NCBI GenBank assembly: GCA_902513935.1
Contig: CABXOR010000023.1
Location: 1 to 27,727 of the forward strand
DNA length: 27,727 nt
Reading direction: 5' to 3'
Source of the DNA: an uncultured SAR324 cluster bacterium
Lineage (GTDB): Bacteria > SAR324 > NAC60-12
Shown here: positions 17,045-24,391 of the stretch, piece after piece
Layout: each line of letters starts with the position of its first letter
Position numbering within the stretch: the stretch's first letter is position 1
Notes under the pieces: generated by a model
Seen by the model: the letters and a program-made list of their open reading frames with translations, nothing else
Database searches by the model: none
What the model was told of the DNA's origin: nothing
Program-made: the position numbers and the translations under genes

Positions 17045-17596
17045 ATGCAGGACGTACTTTTACTAAACCAAGACGGTAAACCGTTGACACTGTGGCCCTT
17101 GAGTACTCTCACCTGGCAACAGGCGATCAAGGCTCTTTATCTTGATAAGGTGACAGTTCTTCGTTCTTATGACGACTGGATATGTCACTCGCAACATATA
17201 GCCTTACCCGTACCAAGTGTGGTTATGATGTCACGTTATCATCAACAGCAAGGTACGGTCAATTTCACTCGCCGCAACATTTTTCTGCGGGACCGTTTTC
17301 ATTGCCAATACTGTCAGCATCAATTTTCGGCAGATCATCTTACTATTGATCACGTAATTCCAAAAAGCCGAGGCGGAGGAATGCGCTGGAAAAATGTGGT
17401 CGCAGCCTGCCACAAATGCAATTTAAGTAAAGGCTCAAATATTGTGCAACCATCACTGCCACCGTTTGAACCAAATTATTGGCAAATGGTCAAAATCGCT
17501 AAAACTCTCCATATCAAAATTCCTCATTCCAGTTGGCAGGAATATTTGCAGTGGCCAAATCATCTGGTGAAGATTGATCAGGCAAAGGCTGCTTAA
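17045..17596 (+). CDS. HNH endonuclease family protein
   Basis: 183 residues. The N-terminal third (VLLLNQDGKPLTLWPLSTLTWQQAIKAL) is the lead-in of a widespread chromosomal HNH family. The core follows: a zinc knuckle C87-x-x-C90, then IDHVIPKSRGG with D102-H103, N117 in WKNVV, and a second knuckle, C122-H123-K-C125-N126, ending in LSKG. HNH domains cut or nick DNA using one metal ion. In this family neither the natural substrate nor the role is established, and nothing nearby suggests restriction or homing. It follows aconitase by 32 bases, and its stop codon overlaps the stop codon of serC on the opposite strand (shared TTAA at 17593-17596). Confidence 0.85.
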   Translation: MQDVLLLNQDGKPLTLWPLSTLTWQQAIKALYLDKVTVLRSYDDWICHSQHIALPVPSVVMMSRYHQQQGTVNFTRRNIFLRDRFHCQYCQHQFSADHLTIDHVIPKSRGGGMRWKNVVAACHKCNLSKGSNIVQPSLPPFEPNYWQMVKIAKTLHIKIPHSSWQEYLQWPNHLVKIDQAKAA

Positions 17597-18681
17597 CCGT
17601 TCTTTCGTTCAAATTCTTTCATGAACTGAGCCAGTGCATCAACTCCTTCAAGAGGCATTGCATTGTAAATGGATGCTCTTACTCCACCAACTGAAGCATG
17701 ACCTTTAAGGGCAAACAATCCTTCTTCGTCAGTATCAGTTAAAAATTTCTGGAGTAGTTTCTCTTGCGGCAAATTAAATGTTACGTTAGTTTTTGAGCGG
17801 TTTTTTGGATGTGCTACAGAACTGTATAATTCTGAATTATCCAGTATCTCATAAAGCAAACCGGATTTTTTTTCAGCCAGTTTTTCCATTTCCGGAACCC
17901 CTCCTTGTTCTTTTACCCATTCCAAAACCAAACGCATTACGTAAACTGCAAATACATTGATGGTATTTGGTATGGAGTTGTGTTTATCAAAAAGAGCATA
18001 ATCAAGCAGTTTTGGTGTTTCAGGCAGTGCATGACCGAGTAGATCTTCACGGACCACGACTAAACCTGTTCCGGAAGTTCCAAGATTTTTTTGTAAACCC
18101 GCATAAACTATTCCAAATTGAGAATAATCCATTCCCCTGGATAAAATATCCGAAGTTGCATCGGCCACGAGTGGTACATCCCCTATGTCAGGAAATTGGT
18201 GCCAACGAGTTCCGTAGAGTGTGTTGTTTGTCGTCAGATGCGCGTAGCTGGAATCTTGGTCCATTGAACTGGTGTCATATTGCGGAATTTGCCGATACTC
18301 AAACTTTTTACCGTCCATCAGTGTCTCGGTATTCCCATATTTCCTGGCCTCATTTTCTGCAAGTGTACCCCACCTTCCAGTTATGAAATACGACCCTTTG
18401 TGAGACTTCATTGACATCAAATTTAATGGAACTGCTGAAAATTGCATTTGAGCACCACCATGCATGAAAAGCACTTTGTAATTATTTGGCAGACCAGTTA
18501 ACTCACGAAAAAGAGATTTGGTAGTTTCTAGAATGTCTTTAAAAACTGGAAGTCTGTGGCTGATTTCAACAATTGAGGCTCCAAGTCCATGAAAGTCCAA
18601 GAATTCTTTTTGAACTGTCTCCATTACAGGAAGAGGCAGCGTAGCCGGTCCTGCACTAAAATTATAAACGCGGTTAATCAT
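17593..18681 (-). CDS. serC: Phosphoserine aminotransferase
   Basis: 362 residues, the same length as the E. coli enzyme. It is a class V aminotransferase that uses pyridoxal phosphate and glutamate to make 3-phosphoserine for serine synthesis. The same enzyme acts in DXP-dependent vitamin B6 synthesis on 4-phosphohydroxythreonine. The N-terminus NFSAGPATLPLPVM is diagnostic. HGGAQMQFSAVPLNL and TGRWGTLAENEA belong to the cofactor and phosphate sites, DATSDILSR carries the ring-contacting Asp, and K198 in YAGLQKNLG is the Schiff-base lysine. The late motif FALKGHASVGGVRASIYNAM is also typical. pdxA, which belongs to the same B6 route, lies about 2 kb away on the other strand. Confidence 0.96.
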   Translation of the reverse strand: MINRVYNFSAGPATLPLPVMETVQKEFLDFHGLGASIVEISHRLPVFKDILETTKSLFRELTGLPNNYKVLFMHGGAQMQFSAVPLNLMSMKSHKGSYFITGRWGTLAENEARKYGNTETLMDGKKFEYRQIPQYDTSSMDQDSSYAHLTTNNTLYGTRWHQFPDIGDVPLVADATSDILSRGMDYSQFGIVYAGLQKNLGTSGTGLVVVREDLLGHALPETPKLLDYALFDKHNSIPNTINVFAVYVMRLVLEWVKEQGGVPEMEKLAEKKSGLLYEILDNSELYSSVAHPKNRSKTNVTFNLPQEKLLQKFLTDTDEEGLFALKGHASVGGVRASIYNAMPLEGVDALAQFMKEFERKNG

Positions 18682-18704
18682 TTTTATGTCCTGGCTAATT
18701 TGTA

Positions 18705-18733
18705 TTTATAAACAGTTATTAATGTTCTCTTAA
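18705..18733 (-). promoter_or_regulatory. Possible promoter for serC
   Basis: On the minus strand, TTAAGA (18728-18733) and TATAAA (18705-18710) are 17 bases apart and match the consensus at 4 and 5 positions. The start would be near 18698, about 17 bases before the coding start at 18681. Confidence 0.4.
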
Positions 18734-18747
18734 AAAGTTTATTAAAG

Positions 18748-18860
18748 CAGTCACGGACTTGATCTGTGCTACGGATTTTAGACTAGATTGGGGGCTGGAT
18801 ATTAGATATTGATCCAGGATTCCCGTTATTCAATTTGTTTTTCTTGAAATGACGAAGGAA
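18748..18860. repeat. Decayed palindromic dispersed repeat in the htrA-serC gap
   Basis: Read on the plus strand, 18811-18825 is GATCCAGGATTCCCG, and the block ends with AATGACGAAGG at 18847-18857. These are the two ends of the common proteobacterial intergenic palindrome whose intact form reads GGATTCCCG, a short hairpin, CGGGAATGACG. The middle has lost its pairing. A second, smaller hairpin lies at 18752-18768 (CACGGA, loop CTTGA, TCTGTG). It resembles the ACTTGATC-type arms found beside such repeats. The block lies between the htrA stop and the proposed serC promoter. It is non-coding, and a minus-strand frame over it is a shadow. Confidence 0.45.
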
Positions 18861-18903
18861 AACATTAGAAAGCTGCATAAAGTGGATAATTATTTTAATA
18901 TAT

Positions 18904-19968
18904 TTAAGATCTTGGTCGTAAAACAAGTTCAACAGTAACTGACAGAACACGATCATTACGGATGTAGTGGATAGTAATCTCTTCACCGGCTTTACGTGTT
19001 TCGATTTGCTGAGCTAAATCTTCCATTGTTGTTACGGGAATTTTGTTTATATGTGTAATTATGTCACCGCCCCAGGGGACCTGGTAACGTCCGACTTTCA
19101 CTGTCCTTGAGGCACCTCGTAAACCTGCTTGATCTGCAGAGGCTCCCTTAACCACTCGCGCAATCAAAAGACCGTTTGGTACGTCTATTCCAATGCGGCG
19201 CAGATAAACTGTTGGAATTGGTTCAATCCCAAGCCACGGTCTTCGTACATAACCGTATTTCAGGAGGTCTGGTAGAATCCGTAATGCAGTATTGCTGGGC
19301 ACAGCAAAACCTATTCCTACACTTCCTGCAGATCCAATGATTGCTGTGTTAATTCCAATAACTTTCCCCTCAGAATCCAGTAAAGGACCTCCTGAATTTC
19401 CGGGATTGATTGCCGCATCTGTTTGAATTATCCCTTCAATTTTCCTTCCGTTTTTTGCTGCAATGGTGCGCCCCAAGGCACTGATAATTCCAGTCGTAAG
19501 AGTTTGCCGAAGACCAAAAGGATTCCCCAGGGCCAAAACTTTTTGGCCTACAACAATATTGTTTGAATGGGAAAATTTCAGGATGTTATAGCTGTCTGCA
19601 GGTGCTTTAATCCGAACAATTGCCAAATCGTTATTAGGATCTGCACCAATCAGTTTTCCCGGCCACTGACTGTTATCAGCAAGTGTCACTACCAGTTTGC
19701 TGGCATTTTCAACCACATGATAATTGGTGACAATTATTCCGGATTTGTCAATTATAAATCCGGTCCCGGAACCGGTTTCTGCAGGCATTGCACGGTAGAA
19801 AAAATCATAGTTGACAGCAATATTGCTGATGTTTACCACTGCTCTGCTGCTTTTTTCGTAAATCTGGATGTTTTCTTTTTCGTCGGCAGAAAAACTGGAA
19901 ACACCGAAGGCAAGCTCAAAAGAGGATGCAATAACTAAAAATATAAAAAGGTATTTGTAATTATTCAT
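18904..19968 (-). CDS. HtrA/Deg-family periplasmic serine protease
   Basis: 354 residues with a Sec signal peptide (hydrophobic core about 7-20, likely cleavage after AFG near 22). The trypsin-like domain holds the full triad: H84 in TNYHVVENA, D114 in NNDLAIVRI and S192 in GNSGGPLL. One PDZ domain follows (about 245-345), which binds exposed C-termini of substrates. A single PDZ and this length fit the DegS/HhoA-like group rather than the two-PDZ DegP. The protein should act in the periplasm in quality control or in stress signalling; which of these cannot be decided here. It begins 25 bases after the SDR stop codon, so it is probably transcribed with that gene, and ends 222 bases before serC starts. 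Confidence 0.92.
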   Translation of the reverse strand: MNNYKYLFIFLVIASSFELAFGVSSFSADEKENIQIYEKSSRAVVNISNIAVNYDFFYRAMPAETGSGTGFIIDKSGIIVTNYHVVENASKLVVTLADNSQWPGKLIGADPNNDLAIVRIKAPADSYNILKFSHSNNIVVGQKVLALGNPFGLRQTLTTGIISALGRTIAAKNGRKIEGIIQTDAAINPGNSGGPLLDSEGKVIGINTAIIGSAGSVGIGFAVPSNTALRILPDLLKYGYVRRPWLGIEPIPTVYLRRIGIDVPNGLLIARVVKGASADQAGLRGASRTVKVGRYQVPWGGDIITHINKIPVTTMEDLAQQIETRKAGEEITIHYIRNDRVLSVTVELVLRPRS

Positions 19969-19993
19969 GAAAATTTATTTCCAGTCCTGATTA

Positions 19994-20725
19994 TTAATAA
20001 ACAGATCGTCCACCATCAACTGGCAGGATCGTACCGGTAACGAAGTCTGATAGTAGCAAATATTCAACGGCCTGTACAATATCTTCCGCCGAGCCAATCC
20101 GTTTGAGCAGACTGTGCTCAACTGAAGAGCTAAAGTCCATTTCCAAATTATCTGGAGGAGTCAACACGGTTCCCGGAGCAATGCCGTTGACCTGTACTTC
20201 TGGTGACAAAGCACGTGCCAGTCCTTTGGTTAAAGAAACAAGTCCTGCTTTTGATGTACAATAGGGCAAAAAACTCACCCATGGTCGCTCAGTTGAAGAA
20301 TCGACCATATTAATGATTTTACCTTCACCGCGTGATTTCATACCCTCAGCTATTGCTTGTGCTAAAAAGAATGGTGCCTTCAGATTCAGCGCTAATAAAT
20401 GGTCCCATTCTTCTTCGGTTGTAGAGAATATTGGAGTTGGAAAAAAATCTGCTGCATTATTGATTAAAACTGAAATGGGGCCGGATTCCTCTTCGGCAGT
20501 ACGGACTATTTCTTTAATTGAGGAAACTTCTTTTAAATCTGCATGCAGAATAAGATGTCTCGGCTCTCCACCTGGAAGTCCTTGAACGGTTTGTTTTGCG
20601 CCTTTTTCTGAGTGGTGATAGTGTATGACAACACGCATACCAAGTTGAGCCAATTGTTGGGCAACTGCTTGTCCCAGACGGACACCGGCACCTGTTACGA
20701 GTGCTACTTTATCTTTCAATTCCAT
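19994..20725 (-). CDS. Pteridine-reductase-like short-chain dehydrogenase
   Basis: 243 residues with the classical SDR layout: the NAD(P)-binding TGAGVRLG (11-18), the NNAADFFPTP motif (89-98) and the active pair Y155-x-x-x-K159. Instead of the usual catalytic Ser there is Asp142 in NMVDSSTERPW, 13 residues before the Tyr. This is the arrangement seen in PTR1 pteridine reductase and in FolM. HYHHSEKGA (35-43) also matches the HYHRS-type segment that reads the NADPH phosphate in those enzymes. It may reduce dihydropterins or dihydrofolate, but a fatty-acid-type SDR activity is not excluded. The start is 33 bases from the divergent pdxA start, so both promoters must overlap coding sequence. htrA follows downstream. 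Confidence 0.75.
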   Translation of the reverse strand: MELKDKVALVTGAGVRLGQAVAQQLAQLGMRVVIHYHHSEKGAKQTVQGLPGGEPRHLILHADLKEVSSIKEIVRTAEEESGPISVLINNAADFFPTPIFSTTEEEWDHLLALNLKAPFFLAQAIAEGMKSRGEGKIINMVDSSTERPWVSFLPYCTSKAGLVSLTKGLARALSPEVQVNGIAPGTVLTPPDNLEMDFSSSVEHSLLKRIGSAEDIVQAVEYLLLSDFVTGTILPVDGGRSVY

Positions 20726-20758
20726 AAATATATTTTTATTTATTTGTTTGAAAAAACC

Positions 20759-21793
20759 ATGAAACCGGAAATTAAAATCGGTCTGACAATGGGTGATCCC
20801 AATGGAATTGGAGCAGAAGTCCTGCTCCGGGCCTTACAATTCATGCATCCTTTCCAGGACTGGGAACCTTTAATTTTTGGTGATCCCAAAATTTTGACTG
20901 AAATGAACAAGATACTGGAGACACCATTTTCTTTTAAGTCAATTTCAGAAAAACACAGCACTCAGACAAAAATAATCATCGATTCTTTTTGTCTTCCGGT
21001 AATAGATTTATCGGTACAAAAAGATAGAAAATGGGAACTCGGTACTTCATCTGCGTGGGGGGGAGAGTCAGCATTCCAGTTCGTTCATAACGCTATAGAC
21101 TGGGCTAATCGTAAAAAAATTGCTGCCATAGTTACGGCTCCGCTTGCTAAAGAGACACTTCAGGCAGCTGGTCACTCTTTTCCTGGTCACACAGAAATGT
21201 TGTCACATTACAGTAATGGTGCACGTTCAGTGATGATGCTGGCCGTAGATGATTTACGTGCCACAATGGTAACCCTTCATGTATCACTTCGTCAAGCTTT
21301 GGAATCACTCACACCTGAACTAATCCTGGAAGTAATGGAAATCACAGCATCGGGGCTGAAAAATATGGGAATTACGGATCCGATCCTCGGCATCCCAGGA
21401 CTTAATCCTCATGCTGGTGAAAACAGATTATTTGGAGACGAGGAAGATATCATTATTCGTCCTGCAATGGAACTTGCCCGTGGAAAAGGAATCCGCTGCG
21501 AGGGGCCGTTTCCTCCGGATACAGTTTTTTTGGAACATCGCAAAGGACGTTTTGATGCAGTAGTAGCCCTGTATCACGATCAGGCTCTCATACCATTAAA
21601 ATTATTTGGTTTTGAACGTGCTGTAAACGTAACTCTTGGACTGCCGATTATCCGTACTTCTCCGGATCACGGAACTGCTTTTGAGTTAGCTCCACAGATT
21701 GCAGCTAATCCACGTTCGATGATAGAGGCAATCAAGACTGCAGTTAAAATGGCGAATTCATCTCATTTTACTACTGACAAGGTAGTATCGTGA
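20759..21793 (+). CDS. pdxA: 4-hydroxythreonine-4-phosphate dehydrogenase
   Basis: 344 residues when started at the ATG at 20759. An upstream in-frame start at 20612 would run into the opposite gene and adds non-family sequence, so it was not used. PdxA oxidises 4-phosphohydroxythreonine with NAD in the DXP-dependent route to pyridoxine phosphate. Recognisable motifs are LTMGDPNGIGAE (9-20), PGHTE (H144), TLHVSLRQ (H174), LNPHAGE (H218), YHDQALIPLK (H273) and TSPDHGTAF (H304). Three of these histidines (174, 218, 273) correspond to the metal ligands of the E. coli enzyme. It is divergent from the SDR gene and 33 bases away from it, and converges on ftsI. Confidence 0.95.
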   Translation: MKPEIKIGLTMGDPNGIGAEVLLRALQFMHPFQDWEPLIFGDPKILTEMNKILETPFSFKSISEKHSTQTKIIIDSFCLPVIDLSVQKDRKWELGTSSAWGGESAFQFVHNAIDWANRKKIAAIVTAPLAKETLQAAGHSFPGHTEMLSHYSNGARSVMMLAVDDLRATMVTLHVSLRQALESLTPELILEVMEITASGLKNMGITDPILGIPGLNPHAGENRLFGDEEDIIIRPAMELARGKGIRCEGPFPPDTVFLEHRKGRFDAVVALYHDQALIPLKLFGFERAVNVTLGLPIIRTSPDHGTAFELAPQIAANPRSMIEAIKTAVKMANSSHFTTDKVVS

Positions 21794-21825
21794 TGTAGTT
21801 AAAAAGACGGACAAACTATTATCAG

Positions 21826-21850
21826 TAAAGATCCTGCCGCAGGTTATTTA
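21826..21850 (+). terminator. Weak hairpin between the convergent pdxA and ftsI genes
   Basis: CCTG (21833-21836) and CAGG (21840-21843) pair around a CCG loop, and flanking TAAA and TTTA blocks can extend the stem after a small internal loop. An AT-rich stretch follows. It is in the right place for a terminator but is short. Confidence 0.25.
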
Positions 21851-21913
21851 AAAAACTTTTGAAAACTCAAAATTGTTCCCAGTCTCAAAACCATTTACAA
21901 AACATCTTTAAAA

Positions 21914-23698
21914 TCAGCGTGAGGCCGTTTCTACCTGGGCGGTGGTTCCTTCTGAATTCCCTTCCGGAATTGGTAATACATCTTTAAACAAAAGAGTTCG
22001 TTGAACAATTTCTTTGAAAATAGGTGCAGCAATAGTTCCACCATAATGTGAAGTTCGCGGTTGTTCAACTACAACGAGTACTGTTACCAAAGGGTCAGAA
22101 GCAGGAGCGAATCCTACAAATGAAGCTATGTAGCGTGTTTTGGAATATCGTCCAAGCTGTTGATCATAGATTTGGCTCGTACCTGTTTTTCCTGCAACTT
22201 GGTAACCCAAGATTGCAGCTCTTTGAGCAGTACCTCCTTTTTGTGTCACAGAAATTAGATACTTTCTGACCAGTTCCGCAACAGATCCTTCGACCACAGG
22301 ACTGCGGACACCTATACCAAACTTGAGACTCCCTTTACCTTCTACATCTTTTATTTCCTGTAATTTATTCCCCTTTTTATCAACGGCATACTCCACAATG
22401 AAAGGTGGTACCCATTCCCCTTCGTTTGCAAAAACATTTGCTGCACTCACCATTTGCAAAGGTGAAACAAGAATAGCTTGTCCAAAAGAAATATTTGCAT
22501 GATCGATTGTCTGCCATTTTTTTGGAGAAATAACTCTTCCGGAAGCCTCTGCTGCAATACCAGAGTTTGGACGACGACCAAAACCGAAGCGCATGATGTA
22601 TTTATGAAAACGTGTTGGTGGCATACTCATACCAATTTTTGCTGCGCATATATTTGAAGATTTTTTTAATACCTGCTGAAGTGTCATTACACCATGAGGT
22701 GACGAGTCACGGATCAAGTTAATGCCTATCTTGTATTTACCATTTTCACAGAAAAATTCTTGATCAGGTGATATAAGCCCCTCACTCAGGCCTGCAGCAA
22801 TTGTAATCATCTTAAAAGTGGAGCCGGGCTCATATCCCAAAGTAACAGCTTGATTCAGATGATGTGCTCGGCTGTAGTTTTGATAACGGTTTGGATCAAA
22901 CTCTGGATAAGATGCCATAGCCAGAATGGCTCCAGTTTTGGAATGAAGTGCCACGACAGTTCCCCGGTCGGCTTGTGATTTCACCACTCCTTCCCGCAGG
23001 GCTTTTTCTGCAAAATGCTGAATAGTACTGTCTATTGTCAGTTGAATAGAATATTGATCTGGTTTTTTTTTTGGAATGTTGGAAAGTGGTACTGTACGGA
23101 ACATACCTTCTTTTTCCACAACATATACTGCCGGTTTTCCTGCAAGTAAAGGTTCGTATTTGCTCTCAATACCTTCCAAACCCTGGGTATCAATTCCGGA
23201 GTATCCTATAAGTTGTCCGGCAAAACTTCCATTAGGATAAAATCGACGGAACTCCTCGATAAAACCAATTCCGTTCAAATTCAGCTTTTGTATCAGTTTA
23301 GACTGTTCCGGAGGTAATTTGCGTTTGATCCAGATAAAATTACGTTTAGATTTAAGATCATTCAGTAGTTTATGGTAAGGAATTTTTAGAATGGGAGTAA
23401 GCAGTCTGGCAGCTTGTGCAGGTGATTCTATCTGTGTGGGTTTTGCAAAAAGAGATTTTAGTTGAATTGAAACTGCTAATATACGCCCGTTTTTGTCCAA
23501 TATTCTGCCACGATGTGGTTCCAGTGTTACCGTACGTTCATGTTGAGACTTTGCTTTTTGAATATAATAATCTGCTTTTAGAATCTGCAAAAAAAAGACT
23601 CTGCCCAAAACTGCAAGAAAACAAATACCAAAAAAAGCAAGTACTGTGAGAAGACGTGTTTTGAAACTGTAGAGTTGAAAATGCGGAGAATGATTCAT
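21914..23698 (-). CDS. ftsI: Division-specific transpeptidase FtsI (class B PBP)
   Basis: 594 residues, the usual size of FtsI/PBP3. A single membrane anchor lies at about 14-36, followed by a pedestal domain with HRGRILDKNGRILA (62-75), which is typical for class B PBPs. The transpeptidase motifs are complete: STFK with catalytic S293, SSN (347-349) and KTGT (504-507). It cross-links septal peptidoglycan in the periplasm and works with FtsW, FtsQ, FtsL and FtsB. There is no PASTA domain. It starts one base after the ftsL stop codon. In a standard dcw cluster murE and other mur genes follow ftsI; here pdxA is next on the opposite strand. SpoVD/PBP2-like alternatives are less likely because an FtsL-like gene precedes it. 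Confidence 0.93.
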   Translation of the reverse strand: MNHSPHFQLYSFKTRLLTVLAFFGICFLAVLGRVFFLQILKADYYIQKAKSQHERTVTLEPHRGRILDKNGRILAVSIQLKSLFAKPTQIESPAQAARLLTPILKIPYHKLLNDLKSKRNFIWIKRKLPPEQSKLIQKLNLNGIGFIEEFRRFYPNGSFAGQLIGYSGIDTQGLEGIESKYEPLLAGKPAVYVVEKEGMFRTVPLSNIPKKKPDQYSIQLTIDSTIQHFAEKALREGVVKSQADRGTVVALHSKTGAILAMASYPEFDPNRYQNYSRAHHLNQAVTLGYEPGSTFKMITIAAGLSEGLISPDQEFFCENGKYKIGINLIRDSSPHGVMTLQQVLKKSSNICAAKIGMSMPPTRFHKYIMRFGFGRRPNSGIAAEASGRVISPKKWQTIDHANISFGQAILVSPLQMVSAANVFANEGEWVPPFIVEYAVDKKGNKLQEIKDVEGKGSLKFGIGVRSPVVEGSVAELVRKYLISVTQKGGTAQRAAILGYQVAGKTGTSQIYDQQLGRYSKTRYIASFVGFAPASDPLVTVLVVVEQPRTSHYGGTIAAPIFKEIVQRTLLFKDVLPIPEGNSEGTTAQVETASR

Positions 23699-23699
23699 A

Positions 23700-24092
23700 T
23701 TAGTCTTTTTCAGCGCTGCTGCTTACATCAACCCAGGAAAGTTGATACTGTACTGTGTCCGGAGAGTCCAAAAGCATTGTTTCTCCCACCAGAGCTTCCA
23801 GTCGCTGCGGACGTGTAAGATAGCTGGTTTCTACTTCCAGCAATTCTAACTGGTAAAACAATTTTGAATGCTTTGTTTCCAGCGAATCAATGCGGTGTGC
23901 AACTTGACGGTAATTCATCCATTGTGAAAGATAAAAAATACACCCAATTGTTACCAGACTCCAAACCAGTAATGTAATGCGAAAAGACTGCATAGACTGC
24001 CATATGAATCGAGGCACCAGTTTCCAGCGGAATTGATGTTTTAAAGATTTGGGTTTTCGCCTGGCGGAATGTACGATAGAACTAAGGGACAT
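23700..24092 (-). CDS. ftsL: FtsL-like cell division protein
   Basis: 130 residues. The shape is that of FtsL: a basic cytoplasmic N-terminus (about 1-36, with RRKPKSLKHQFRWK), one membrane span (about 37-56), then a short coiled coil (about 62-92, with the heptad-like VAHRIDSLETKHSKLFYQLELLEVE) and an RPQRLEAL turn like the family's R-x-x-x-I/L motif. FtsL is a bitopic protein that joins FtsB and FtsQ to activate FtsI and FtsW. The family is weakly conserved in sequence, so the call rests on architecture and on the gene ending one base before the ftsI start. The usual upstream genes mraZ and rsmH are absent, so this appears to be the first gene of its operon. Confidence 0.8.
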   Translation of the reverse strand: MSLSSIVHSARRKPKSLKHQFRWKLVPRFIWQSMQSFRITLLVWSLVTIGCIFYLSQWMNYRQVAHRIDSLETKHSKLFYQLELLEVETSYLTRPQRLEALVGETMLLDSPDTVQYQLSWVDVSSSAEKD

Positions 24093-24391
24093 TGAAAAGT
24101 CTTTCTATTAAAAACTGAAACTACGTTTATTCCGGTTTTGCTATCTTCTTTAATTTATATAAAAAAGATCACATTTAATAACTTTTGCACAAACTGTCCC
24201 AAATAGTGAAGTATCCCTAATACTTTGATCGTCAAATACTATGCAAATAGGTCTGTTTTTCCAAAACCAATCTTTCCGGAAAAGTCTTTCTTCTCCACAC
24301 TAATTAAGGTAATTTAAATACAAACAGTCATAAGATTAATCTTTTAAACTGTAAAACCATTAATTGTTATCTGCGATATCTCTAAAATATA
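24093..24391. other. Divergent intergenic region between ftsL and the fad operon
   Basis: About 300 AT-rich bases that should contain promoters in both directions. No promoter pair stands out. TTTCCGGAAA at 24273-24282 is a perfect 10-base palindrome, and a second palindrome lies nearer the fad gene (separate entry). I see no RNA gene and no coding frame. Confidence 0.5.
24324..24352. promoter_or_regulatory. Operator-like dyad upstream of the acyl-CoA dehydrogenase gene
   Basis: AAGATTAATCTT at 24332-24343 is a perfect 12-base palindrome. It is flanked by ACAGT (24324-24328) and ACTGT (24348-24352), which form an outer inverted repeat displaced by one base. The centre is about 54 bases before the ATG at 24392. 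It could bind a dimeric repressor of fatty acid degradation. No regulator gene is in the window. Confidence 0.3.

Noticed and set aside
17045..17596. HNH gene as part of a restriction, homing or defence system
   Set aside because: No methyltransferase, intron boundary or phage gene is adjacent, and the family is a common stand-alone chromosomal one.
18783..18986. 67-codon minus-strand frame in the htrA-serC gap
   Set aside because: It overlaps the end of htrA and covers the decayed palindromic repeat, with no coding character.
20612..20758. Longer N-terminus for PdxA
   Set aside because: The extension overlaps the opposite SDR gene, and its sequence does not fit the family. The ATG at 20759 gives the standard start.
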